From Saccharomonospora viridis DSM 43017 (GTDB lineage Bacteria; Actinomycetota; Actinomycetes; Mycobacteriales; Pseudonocardiaceae): 64,000 bases of DNA. This document shows, in pieces, positions 26,484 to 34,597 of this stretch (position 1 is its first letter; every line of letters starts with the position of its first letter). Made by a program: the position numbers and the translations under genes. The notes beneath the pieces were generated by a model. That model ran no database searches, was not told where the DNA came from, and saw nothing but the letters and a program-made list of their open reading frames with translations. The stretch lies in NCBI RefSeq assembly GCF_000023865.1, contig NC_013159.1, positions 2,506,001-2,570,000 on the forward strand. The letters are read 5' to 3'.

Positions 26484-27536
26484 GTGCCGACTGGTTCCAG
26501 CACCACCCGGCGGACGACACTGGCGATGGTGGCCGACGCCGCCGGAGTGTCCCTGCCCACGGCATCCAAAGTGCTCAACGGACGCGGTGACGTGGCATCG
26601 GCGACCCGAGCCCGGGTCGAGCAGGCCGCGCGGGAACTCGGGTACGTCCCGCCGGTCGGCAGACGCAGCGTGACCCCCGCCAGGGTCGTCGACCTCGTCT
26701 TCGACGATCTGGTGAGCCCGTACTCGCTGGAGGTGCTGCGCGGGGTCACCGAAGCGGGAGCCGAGGTGGGCGTGGACGTCGTGGTGAGCCGTATCCCCGC
26801 CGAGAAGGAGGACGCGAACCCGACTCGGTCCACACCCGACGCCTGGGCGAACCGGCTGAAGGCCTCGGGACGCGAGGGGATCATCATCGTCACCTCGGAA
26901 CTGACCCTGGAACAGGTGGAGAGCTTCGACCGAGCCGGGCTTCCGTTGGTGGTGATCGACCCGCTCAACCTGCCCCGGGTGGAGGTCACCAGTGTCGGGG
27001 CCACCAACTTCTCCGGCGGACTCGCCGCCACCGAACACCTGTTGTCCCTCGGACATCGCCGTATCGGATTCGCCGGTGGCCCGGTGCGCGCGGCGTGTGG
27101 ACAGGCCCGCCTGCACGGTTACCGCGCCGCACTGGAGAAGGCCGGTGTCACCCCCGATCCCGAACTCGTCCGACACGGCGCGTTCAGCTATCCCGCGGGC
27201 CTGGAGATGGGCACCCAACTGCTCGAACTGGACGATCCCCCCAGTGCGGTGTTCGCGGCCAGCGACACCACCGCGCTCGGTGTCGTGGAAGCCGCACGCC
27301 GACGGGGATTACGCGTGCCCGACGACCTCAGCGTGGTGGGCTTCGACGACACCATCCTCGCCACGCTCGCGACCCCCGCGCTCACCGTGGTCCAGCAGCC
27401 GCTGTTCGACATGGGCCGAGTCGCACTCCGCACCCTGCTGCGCCTGGCGGCCGGGGAGTCCCTGGATTCACACCACGTCGAGCTGGCCACGAGCCTCGTC
27501 GTGCGCGACTCGACGGCACCCCGACGAGGAGAATGA
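26484..27536 (+). CDS. LacI-family transcriptional repressor, 350 aa
   Basis: Sugar-responsive regulator. The N-terminal helix-turn-helix reads TLAMVADAAGVSLPTASKVLNGRGDVASATRARVEQAARELGY, followed by a periplasmic-binding-protein-like sensor domain ending with VPDDLSVVGFDDT and TVVQQPLFDMG. The GTG at 26484 has CGGAGG 6 nt upstream; a start 39 bp earlier would fall inside the operator. Its stop overlaps the GH3 start (ATGATGA), so the two genes form one unit. It probably controls both divergent operons through the two similar palindromes. Confidence 0.9.
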   Translation: MPTGSSTTRRTTLAMVADAAGVSLPTASKVLNGRGDVASATRARVEQAARELGYVPPVGRRSVTPARVVDLVFDDLVSPYSLEVLRGVTEAGAEVGVDVVVSRIPAEKEDANPTRSTPDAWANRLKASGREGIIIVTSELTLEQVESFDRAGLPLVVIDPLNLPRVEVTSVGATNFSGGLAATEHLLSLGHRRIGFAGGPVRAACGQARLHGYRAALEKAGVTPDPELVRHGAFSYPAGLEMGTQLLELDDPPSAVFAASDTTALGVVEAARRRGLRVPDDLSVVGFDDTILATLATPALTVVQQPLFDMGRVALRTLLRLAAGESLDSHHVELATSLVVRDSTAPRRGE

Positions 27537-29857
27537 TGACCGAACAGCCATGGCATGACACGTCGGCGACCCCACTTCAGCGGGCACGGGCGCTGCTGGC
27601 CGAGATGACGTTGGAGGAGAAGGTCGCCCAGCTGGGCAGCGCGTGGCCCGGCAACGAACAGGTGAGCGGCAACGTCGCCCCCATGCAGGACGTCTTCTCG
27701 CAAGGCGCTGCCACGTTCGAACAGCGCCGCGCACACGGCCTCGGCCACCTCACGCGGGTGTTCGGCACCGCACCGGTCGACGTGGCCGAGGGCACGAGAC
27801 GGATCGTGGAACTCCAGCGCGACATCATCGACAACACCCGCCTGGGCATCCCCGCGATCGTGCATGAGGAGTGCCTGACCGGTTTCACCACCTACGGCGC
27901 CACCGTGTATCCGGCACCGCTGGCGTGGGCGGCGACGTTCGATCCGACCCTCGTCGAACGCATGGCGGAAAAGATCGGGGCGGACATGCGCGCGGTCGGG
28001 GTCCACCAGGGACTGTCGCCGGTGCTGGACGTCGTCCGGGACCATCGATGGGGACGGGTCGAGGAGACGATGGGCGAGGACCCGTATCTGGTCGGCATGC
28101 TCGGCAGCGCCTACGTCCGCGGCCTCCAACAGGCGGGAGTGATCGCGACACTCAAACACTTCGTCGGGTACTCCGCGTCCCGCGCGGCCCGCAACCACGC
28201 GCCGGTCTCGGTCGGACCACGTGAGCTGCGCGACGTGTTCCTCCCCCCGTTCGAGATGGCCGTACGCGATGCGGCCGCGGGATCGGTGATGAACGCCTAC
28301 GTCGACATCGACGGCGTCCCCGTCGGCGCGGACGCCACCCTGCTCACCGACATCCTGCGCGAGGAATGGGGCTTCGAGGGCACCGTCGTGTCGGACTACT
28401 GGGCCATCGCCTTCTTGGCGACCATGCACCGGGTGGCCGACACCGCCGTCGACGCGGGAGCGCTCGCGTTGGCCGCGGGCATCGACGTCGAACTGCCGGA
28501 CGCCCTGTGTTACGGCCCCGAGCTGGTCGAGCGGGTGCGCCGGGGCGAGATCGACGAGGCGCTGGTGGACCGGTCCGCGTTGCGGGTGCTGCGGCAGAAG
28601 GCCGAATTGGGCCTACTCGATCCGGACTGGTCTCCGGAGTCTACAGTGGACGACACGGTGGACCTCGACGCGGCGACGCACCGCGCGTTGGCCCGCGAGA
28701 TCGCCGAACGCTCCGTCGTGCTCCTCACCAACGACGGAACCCTCCCCCTGCCGCCGCAGACCCGGCGGATCGCCCTCATCGGGCCGTGCGCCGACGACCC
28801 GCTGGCCTTCCTGGGCTGTTACTCCTACCCCAACCACGTGCTGCCGCGATACCCCGACCTGGGGATGGGGGTGGACGTCCCGTCGTTGGCACAGGCCCTG
28901 CGTTCCGAACTGCCGGACGCGAAGATCACCACCGTGCCCGGCTGCGGGGTGGCCGATCAGGACCGCTCCGGTTTCGCCGCGGCGGCCGAGGCCGCCGCCG
29001 AGGCCGAGGTGTGCATCGTCGTCGTCGGTGACCGGGCCGGCCTGTTCGGCGCGGGGACGTCGGGCGAGGGGTGCGACGCCCCCGACCTGCGGCTGCCCGG
29101 GGTACAGGACGAACTGGTGTCCACCGTGCTCGACACGGGAACACCCGTGATCGTGGTGGTCGTCTCCGGTCGCCCGTACGCCTTGGGGGAACACGCCGAC
29201 CGCGCCGCCGCCGTGGTCCAGGCGTTCATGCCCGGGGAGGAAGGCGGTACCGCGCTCGCCTCGATCCTGTCCGGACGCACGGTGCCCTCGGGTCGCCTCC
29301 CCGTCCAGGTGCCCCGCCACGCCGGTGGCCAACCGGCCACTTATCTGCATCCGCCGCTCGGAGGCAACAGTGAGGGCATCAGCAACCTCGACCCCACGCC
29401 CGCATTCCCGTTCGGGCACGGCCTGTCGTACACCACGTTCGACTACGACGGGTTGACGCTGTCGGCCGAGCGAGTACCGACCGACGGCAGCCTCGACATC
29501 ACCGTGGACGTACGCAACAGCGGGGACCGTGCGGGGGCGGAGGTCGTCCAGCTGTACCTGAACGACGTGCAGGCACAGGTCACCCGCCCGGTGCGGCAGC
29601 TCGCCGGATTCGCCCGGGTGGACCTCGCCCCGGGCGAGACGGCACGGGTGACGTTCACCCTGCACGCGGACCGGACGAGTTTCACGGGACGCGATCTGCG
29701 TCGCATCGTCGAGCCCGGCCGGATCGAGGTGCTCGTGGGACGCTCGGCGGCCGATCTGCCGTGCTCGGCCTCCTTCGAACTGGTCGGCCCACTCCGCGTG
29801 GTCGGTCCCGATCGAGTGCTCTCCACCCCGGTCACCGTGACCACACACACGGGGTGA
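27533..29857 (+). CDS. Glycoside hydrolase family 3 beta-glycosidase (beta-xylosidase/glucosidase), 774 aa
   Basis: A cytoplasmic-looking GH3 enzyme without signal peptide, cleaving terminal beta-linked sugars from imported oligosaccharides. Order of domains: N-terminal TIM barrel (KHFVGYSASRAARNHAP; nucleophile Asp near residue 287 in GTVVSDYW), the alpha/beta sandwich domain (LLTNDGTLPLP, VVSGRPYALGEHADRAAAVVQAFMPGEEGGTA) and a C-terminal FnIII-like domain (GAEVVQLYLNDVQAQVTRPVRQL). Length and layout match BxlA-type beta-xylosidases of about 770 residues. Two adjacent ATG codons (27533 and 27536) follow GAGGAG. Xylo- versus gluco-oligosaccharide specificity cannot be decided from motifs. 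Confidence 0.88.
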   Translation: MMTEQPWHDTSATPLQRARALLAEMTLEEKVAQLGSAWPGNEQVSGNVAPMQDVFSQGAATFEQRRAHGLGHLTRVFGTAPVDVAEGTRRIVELQRDIIDNTRLGIPAIVHEECLTGFTTYGATVYPAPLAWAATFDPTLVERMAEKIGADMRAVGVHQGLSPVLDVVRDHRWGRVEETMGEDPYLVGMLGSAYVRGLQQAGVIATLKHFVGYSASRAARNHAPVSVGPRELRDVFLPPFEMAVRDAAAGSVMNAYVDIDGVPVGADATLLTDILREEWGFEGTVVSDYWAIAFLATMHRVADTAVDAGALALAAGIDVELPDALCYGPELVERVRRGEIDEALVDRSALRVLRQKAELGLLDPDWSPESTVDDTVDLDAATHRALAREIAERSVVLLTNDGTLPLPPQTRRIALIGPCADDPLAFLGCYSYPNHVLPRYPDLGMGVDVPSLAQALRSELPDAKITTVPGCGVADQDRSGFAAAAEAAAEAEVCIVVVGDRAGLFGAGTSGEGCDAPDLRLPGVQDELVSTVLDTGTPVIVVVVSGRPYALGEHADRAAAVVQAFMPGEEGGTALASILSGRTVPSGRLPVQVPRHAGGQPATYLHPPLGGNSEGISNLDPTPAFPFGHGLSYTTFDYDGLTLSAERVPTDGSLDITVDVRNSGDRAGAEVVQLYLNDVQAQVTRPVRQLAGFARVDLAPGETARVTFTLHADRTSFTGRDLRRIVEPGRIEVLVGRSAADLPCSASFELVGPLRVVGPDRVLSTPVTVTTHTG

Positions 29858-29893
29858 TGCCCGAGCCGGCACCCGACCGTCCCGATTAGTGTG

Positions 29894-29945
29894 GTGTGGA
29901 CGCACCCGCGTACTCGGCGTCGAGGACGCCGGGGTGCGTCCACAC
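29894..29945. terminator. Long hairpin terminator after the GH3 gene
   Basis: GTGTGGACGCACCC and GGGTGCGTCCACAC form a perfect 14-bp stem, with a smaller GGCGTC/GACGCC stem inside the loop. It starts 37 bp after the GH3 stop and separates it from the met operon. Confidence 0.75.
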
Positions 29946-30142
29946 AGCGCTCGGGCGGTCACCACGGGTTCGCCGGAATATCACACTCCGTACCGGATGT
30001 GGCCGAATTCTCACCGTTTTCGCCGCATCCTGACCACCGTGTGAGACGACCTTCCCGCGTGTCGTCACTCTCGGCACTCTGGAACCGTCACCCACTCGGC
30101 AAAACCCGAGCGGGCGCCCAGCGGCAGTTCCAGGAAGGTGAA

Positions 30143-31114
30143 ATGGCAAGCGACAACACATCCGGTGGTCACAACGGCGGCGATCCCGCCGAGATCCGGC
30201 TTCCCGAGCGGCCACGCAAGGGCAAAGGCCCGTTCATCGCACTCGGAGTCGTGTTGGTCGCCGCGCTGGTGGCGATCACCGTCGTCCTGACAGGAGGCGA
30301 CGACTCGTCCGGCCCCACCGACACGGTCACCGTGCGCATCGGCACCACCGAGGCCGGGTCCGATTACTGGAAGCCCCTCAAACGACTCGCCGCCGAGGAA
30401 GGCATCACCCTCGAGACCGTCAACTTCAGCGACTACAACCAGCCCAACCCGGCGCTGTCGCAAGGACAGACGGACCTGAACCTGTTCCAGCACGTGCTGT
30501 TTCTGGCCAACTACAATGTGTCCAACCAGGACGACCTGACGCCCGTCGGTTCGACGTACGTGGTGCCGTTGTCGCTGTACTCGCGCAAGCACACCGACGT
30601 CGAGCAGATCCCGGCCGGTGGCACGGTCGCCATCCCGAAGGACCCCACCAACCAGGCCAGGGCGCTGTTGGTACTGCAGGAAGCGGGTCTGATCAGCCTC
30701 AAGGACGGCGGGAACGTGTTGTCCACGCCCGCCGAGATCGACCAGGCCGCGTCGAAGGTCAGCGTGACCCCGGTGGACGCCGCCCAGACCGTGGCCGTGC
30801 TGGACTCGGTGGACGCCTCCATCGTCAACAACGGTTTCGCCATGGACGCGGGGCTCGACCCGAGCAAGGCGCTGTTCTCCGACGACCCGCGCAGCGACGC
30901 CGCCGAGCCCTACATCAACATCATCGCGGCGCGTGCCGAGGACAAGGACAACCCGACCTATCGCCGTGTCGTCGAGCTGTTCCACCACCCCGAGGTGTTG
31001 GAGGCGCTGCGAGCCGAGTCGCGTGACACGTCCGTCCCGGTACAGCGTCCCCAGGAGGAGCTGGAGGAGATCCTCGACCGGCTGTCCGACACCGTGAAGG
31101 CGGCACGGCGATGA
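30143..31114 (+). CDS. metQ: MetQ-type methionine-binding protein, membrane-anchored, 323 aa
   Basis: Substrate-binding component of a D/L-methionine ABC importer (NLPA family). The sensor fold is intact (VRIGTTEAGSDYWKPLKRLA, NFSDYNQPNPALSQGQTDLNLFQH, VSVTPVDAAQT, SIVNNGFAMDAGL). Instead of a lipobox it has a basic N-terminus and one hydrophobic segment (GPFIALGVVLVAALVAITVV), so it is held by a transmembrane anchor. The ATG at 30143 follows AGGAAGGTGA. Its stop overlaps metN by 4 bp. I looked for an S-box leader upstream and saw none. Confidence 0.9.
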   Translation: MASDNTSGGHNGGDPAEIRLPERPRKGKGPFIALGVVLVAALVAITVVLTGGDDSSGPTDTVTVRIGTTEAGSDYWKPLKRLAAEEGITLETVNFSDYNQPNPALSQGQTDLNLFQHVLFLANYNVSNQDDLTPVGSTYVVPLSLYSRKHTDVEQIPAGGTVAIPKDPTNQARALLVLQEAGLISLKDGGNVLSTPAEIDQAASKVSVTPVDAAQTVAVLDSVDASIVNNGFAMDAGLDPSKALFSDDPRSDAAEPYINIIAARAEDKDNPTYRRVVELFHHPEVLEALRAESRDTSVPVQRPQEELEEILDRLSDTVKAARR

Positions 31115-32160
31115 GTTCCGAGGCGCGACCGGGGACACCGCTGATCGAGCTACGCGACGTCACCAAGGTGTTCACCACGGCGGGCCGAGGCCGGGTCACC
31201 GCCCTCGACGGTATCGATCTCACCATCGAGGCCGGCGACATCTTCGCGATCATCGGCTATTCCGGTGCGGGCAAGAGCACCCTGGTGCGGTTGATCAACG
31301 CGTTGGAGCGCGTCACGTCCGGCCGGGTCATCGTGGACGGCATCGACCTGACCACGTTGAGCGAACGCAGACTGCGGGAGGTCCGCCGGGGGATCGGCAT
31401 GATCTTCCAGCAGTTCAACCTGTTGCGTTCGCGCACCGTGTTCGGCAACGTCGCCTATCCGTTGAAGATCGCGGGCTGGTCGAAGGCGGACATCGAAAAA
31501 CGCGTCGCGGAGCTGCTGAACTTCGTCGGCATCCTCGACAAGGCGTGGCACTACCCCGACCAGTTGTCGGGCGGGCAGAAACAGCGTGTGGGCATCGCGC
31601 GGGCCCTGGCCACCAACCCGAAGATCCTGTTGGCCGACGAGTCCACCAGCGCGCTCGACCCGGAGACGACGGCGGACGTGCTGCGACTGCTCAAGCGGGT
31701 CAACACCGAACTCGGGGTGACGATCGTCGTGATCACCCACGAGATGGAGGTGGTCCGTGAGATCGCGGACCGGGTGGCCGTGCTCGATTCGGGTCGCATC
31801 ATCGAACAGGGCCGAGTGCTGGACGTGTTCACCGACCCCCAGCACGAGACCACTCGCCGGTTCGTCGGAACGGTGCTGCGGGATCAGCCCGAAGGCACCA
31901 ATCTGGAACGCATCCGCGCCCGCCATCCGGGGCGGCTGGTGACGGCCCGGGTACGCGACGACCGCAACATCGGCGCGGTGCTCTCGAACGCCCACGCCCG
32001 ACACGGGGTGAGTTTCGAGATCGTCTACGGCGGGATCAAGGAATTGGCCGGCCAGTCGTTCGGCGGCCTGACCTTGGAACTGATCGGTGACGACTCAGGC
32101 GTCGACGCGCTGATCGCCGAACTCCGTGAGATCACGGAGGTACAGGAGGTGGCATCGTGA
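31111..32160 (+). CDS. metN: Methionine ABC importer ATPase, 349 aa
   Basis: The ATP-binding subunit. Walker A is GYSGAGKST, Q-loop FQQFNLL, signature LSGGQKQRVGIARALA, Walker B ILLADEST, followed by the switch His in VVITHEMEVV. The C-terminal 75 residues form the NIL domain that senses cytoplasmic methionine in characterised MetN proteins (GVSFEIVYGGIKELAGQSFGGLTLEL). It overlaps metQ and metI by 4 bp each, giving tight coupling. Confidence 0.95.
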   Translation: MSSEARPGTPLIELRDVTKVFTTAGRGRVTALDGIDLTIEAGDIFAIIGYSGAGKSTLVRLINALERVTSGRVIVDGIDLTTLSERRLREVRRGIGMIFQQFNLLRSRTVFGNVAYPLKIAGWSKADIEKRVAELLNFVGILDKAWHYPDQLSGGQKQRVGIARALATNPKILLADESTSALDPETTADVLRLLKRVNTELGVTIVVITHEMEVVREIADRVAVLDSGRIIEQGRVLDVFTDPQHETTRRFVGTVLRDQPEGTNLERIRARHPGRLVTARVRDDRNIGAVLSNAHARHGVSFEIVYGGIKELAGQSFGGLTLELIGDDSGVDALIAELREITEVQEVAS

Positions 32161-32819
32161 ACACCGACTGGGAGACGCTCGGCCCCGTCCTACTCGACGC
32201 GATCGGGCAGACGCTGTGGATGGTGTCCGCCACCCTCGTGGTGGGCGGGGTGCTGGGCTTGGTGCTCGGCATCCTGCTCTACACCACGCGTCCGGGGGGC
32301 TTGTTGGCCAACCGCGTGGTCTACACGGTGCTCAACGTCGCGGTGAACATCATCCGGCCGATTCCGTTCATCATCTTCATCACGGCCATCGGCCCGTTGA
32401 CGATCAAGGTGGTGGGCACCCAGCTGGGCACGACGGCGGCGACGTTCGCGCTCATCATCGCCGCGACTTTCGGCATCTCCCGCATCGTGGAGCAGAACCT
32501 GGTCACCATCGACCCGGGGGTGATCGAGGCGGCTCGCGCGATGGGGGCGAGCCCGATGCGGATCATCGTGACGCTACTGGTGCCCGAGGCGTTGGGACCG
32601 CTGATCCTCGGCTACACGTTCGTGTTCATCGCCGTGGTCGACATGAGCGCCGTGGCCGGCGCGGTCGGCGGCGGCGGGCTGGGTGACTTCGCCATCACCT
32701 ACGGCTACCACCAGTTCAACTGGACGGTCACGGCCGTGGCGGTGGTCCTGATGATCGTGCTGGTGCAGGCGGTGCAGTTCCTGGGCAACTGGCTGGCCCG
32801 CAAGGCACTGCGACGCTGA
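32157..32819 (+). CDS. metI: Methionine ABC importer permease, 220 aa
   Basis: Five-helix permease of the MetI type. The EAA loop reads VIEAARAMGASPMRIIVTLLVPEALGPL and the family's AGAVGGGGLGDFAITYGYHQF is present. Last gene of metQNI. Its stop is only 4 bp from the stop of the convergent YezG-like gene, so no separate terminator fits between them. Confidence 0.95.
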   Translation: MNTDWETLGPVLLDAIGQTLWMVSATLVVGGVLGLVLGILLYTTRPGGLLANRVVYTVLNVAVNIIRPIPFIIFITAIGPLTIKVVGTQLGTTAATFALIIAATFGISRIVEQNLVTIDPGVIEAARAMGASPMRIIVTLLVPEALGPLILGYTFVFIAVVDMSAVAGAVGGGGLGDFAITYGYHQFNWTVTAVAVVLMIVLVQAVQFLGNWLARKALRR

Positions 32820-32823
32820 GTGT

Positions 32824-33702
32824 TCAGGCGCTGTCGGCGGGCTGTCCGGTCACGGTCTCGATCGCCCGTCGACGCGCCTCCTCCCCCACCTCCTGTGGCG
32901 TGTAGTTCCGATCGCGGATGTGAGCCAGCAGGTCGGGATCAGGTGCGACGTCGTGCTCCCGCAGGTAGTACGCCACCGCGCCGGGCCACACCCACGTTCC
33001 GTCCGTGCGGAACGTCAACGGCACCGACGGTTCCCGTTCGGGATCGAACGCGTCGGTGTCGTAGCCGCGCGCGGCCAGCACCACCGGGGCCGCCCCGAGG
33101 TAGTCGAGCACCCGCTCCTTCTCGTCGAGATCGAGCGGTGGACGGTTCACCACCGGCCGCCCGTCACCACCGAGTCCGTCGTAGACCTTCGGCAGCCGCA
33201 GCTGGCCGTCGCCGTGCGAAACAGCGGGCCGGGTCAATGCTCCGGCCTCGGATTCGGGTCCGTCCTCCATCCCAGCGCCGCGGCGGAGCCATCCGGGGAT
33301 GTCGCTCTCCGGCCGAGGGAAGAATCGCAGCTCGTCCTGATAACCCTGTGGCGGGGGTTGGCGTCGCCACAACGGTTCCTCGTCGACCCGGTACTCCACC
33401 CGCGGAGGTCCGGACGGCAGGACGACGACCACCACGCCGAACCACGTGCCCCGACCACGTTCGTACATACCCGCTCGCAACGCCCCGAGGAGCTGGACGA
33501 CCTGCGCAGGCGGTGCTGCCAATGCCGGCGTGCCGTTTTGGTCGGTGATCACCAGGTCCGTCTCGACGTGCCGTCCCATGGCGCGGTAATCGACACGCAA
33601 TTGCCGCCAACCCGGTTCGACGGCGGACACGAGTATCCGGGTGAGGCGGTCCAGCAACTGTCGCTGTTGCTCAGCCGTCAACGGCACAGACGGAGAATTC
33701 AC
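32824..33702 (-). CDS. YezG/DUF600-type immunity-like protein with C-terminal extension, 292 aa
   Basis: Last gene of the type VII toxin operon. The N-terminal 140 residues resemble the YezG/DUF600 immunity family (EPGWRQLRVDYRAM, LRAGMYERGRGTWFG, FFPRPESDIPGWLRR). After a Pro/Gly linker, a second domain (KERVLDYLGAAPVVL, FRTDGTWVWPGAVAYYLREHDVAPDPDLLAHI) is common in actinobacterial type VII loci but has no known function to me. The start is GTG with AGGAG 7 nt upstream. A 157-aa homologue of the first domain sits at 59429. It may neutralise the toxin or a sister toxin; that is inference. Confidence 0.65.
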   Translation of the reverse strand: MNSPSVPLTAEQQRQLLDRLTRILVSAVEPGWRQLRVDYRAMGRHVETDLVITDQNGTPALAAPPAQVVQLLGALRAGMYERGRGTWFGVVVVVLPSGPPRVEYRVDEEPLWRRQPPPQGYQDELRFFPRPESDIPGWLRRGAGMEDGPESEAGALTRPAVSHGDGQLRLPKVYDGLGGDGRPVVNRPPLDLDEKERVLDYLGAAPVVLAARGYDTDAFDPEREPSVPLTFRTDGTWVWPGAVAYYLREHDVAPDPDLLAHIRDRNYTPQEVGEEARRRAIETVTGQPADSA

Positions 33703-33748
33703 CGTCTACTCCTCGAACCGTGGACGAGCTGCACGAGATTCTTCTTCG

Positions 33749-34594
33749 TCACTGCCCCGGCTCCCGCCCCTCGAGGAGCCCGGAAGGCAGGTACTCGGAA
33801 CGTACATCGATGGCCAGTCCCACTTTGCGCGCGAGTACCGCCACTCCGAGCGGCGCCAGCGCGAGAAAGCCGTCGGGGTCGTCTGCTCTGTCCTCCGCTG
33901 TCCAGTACCCCCGGTGAAGTGTGAGGGCCTGTTCGAGTGCCTCGTTGAACAGGCGCTCGTCACGACGTAGCAGGTAGTAGAACATCTTGATGGGCGGATA
34001 GACCAGCTGGAGCATCGCGTCGCCGGAGGCGATCCGGGCCTCGTCCGGGTCGGTACCCCGCATCGCCGCCGTGAACAATTCCGGCGGTATGGGTTCCTTG
34101 CGCAGAAATCTCTGCAGCGTTTCCACCCATGCGTACATGTAGTCGTCGTGCTGCGCACCCGATGCGCGCAGCGTATCCAGAGGAACGGCACACAGTCGCT
34201 GAACCGTGTCCTCGTCTCGCAACGCCACGGCCAGCCACACCACGGTGAGCCACTTTCCTCCGTTGGCCGCCGAAACCGGGCCGGTCGCGGGAATCCGCAC
34301 CGTGTTCCCACCGATCTCGTAGGGCACCTCACCGTCCGATGCCTGGGCGGCGGCGAAGATCGCCGCCGCGGCCTGCTCGGCGATGCGCAGGTCATGCCAC
34401 GTGTCGCTTTGGGTCACGTCCGGGTCGAGCACGCACCGGTACTGGGCCGCGGTGATCGCCCATTGGTGCACCGCGGTCAGGGCGCTGGCTTTTCGCTCGA
34501 CATAGCTGAGGAAGACATCGACCTTCGGCGCGATGACGGCGACCTGCCGACGCGCGAGGTCGGGATCCACCGCATGCCTGGGCACATTCGTCAT
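33749..34594 (-). CDS. Imm49-family immunity protein, 281 aa
   Basis: An all-helical cytoplasmic protein that I recognise as the Immunity 49 family of polymorphic-toxin systems (MTNVPRHAVDPDLARRQV, FLSYVERKASALTAVHQWAI, ALRDEDTVQRLCAVPLDTLRASGA, PIKMFYYLLRRDERLFNEAL). It begins right after the toxin stop codon; GAGG is 8 nt before the ATG at 34594, and an in-frame GTG one codon earlier is an alternative. Its position directly behind the toxin gene makes it the likely cognate antidote. Confidence 0.8.
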   Translation of the reverse strand: MTNVPRHAVDPDLARRQVAVIAPKVDVFLSYVERKASALTAVHQWAITAAQYRCVLDPDVTQSDTWHDLRIAEQAAAAIFAAAQASDGEVPYEIGGNTVRIPATGPVSAANGGKWLTVVWLAVALRDEDTVQRLCAVPLDTLRASGAQHDDYMYAWVETLQRFLRKEPIPPELFTAAMRGTDPDEARIASGDAMLQLVYPPIKMFYYLLRRDERLFNEALEQALTLHRGYWTAEDRADDPDGFLALAPLGVAVLARKVGLAIDVRSEYLPSGLLEGREPGQ

Positions 34595-34597
34595 CAC

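Noticed and set aside
29946-30142. SAM-sensing riboswitch before metQ
   Set aside because: I looked for S-box and related leader signatures and found none; only a small CTCGG/CCGAG hairpin is present.
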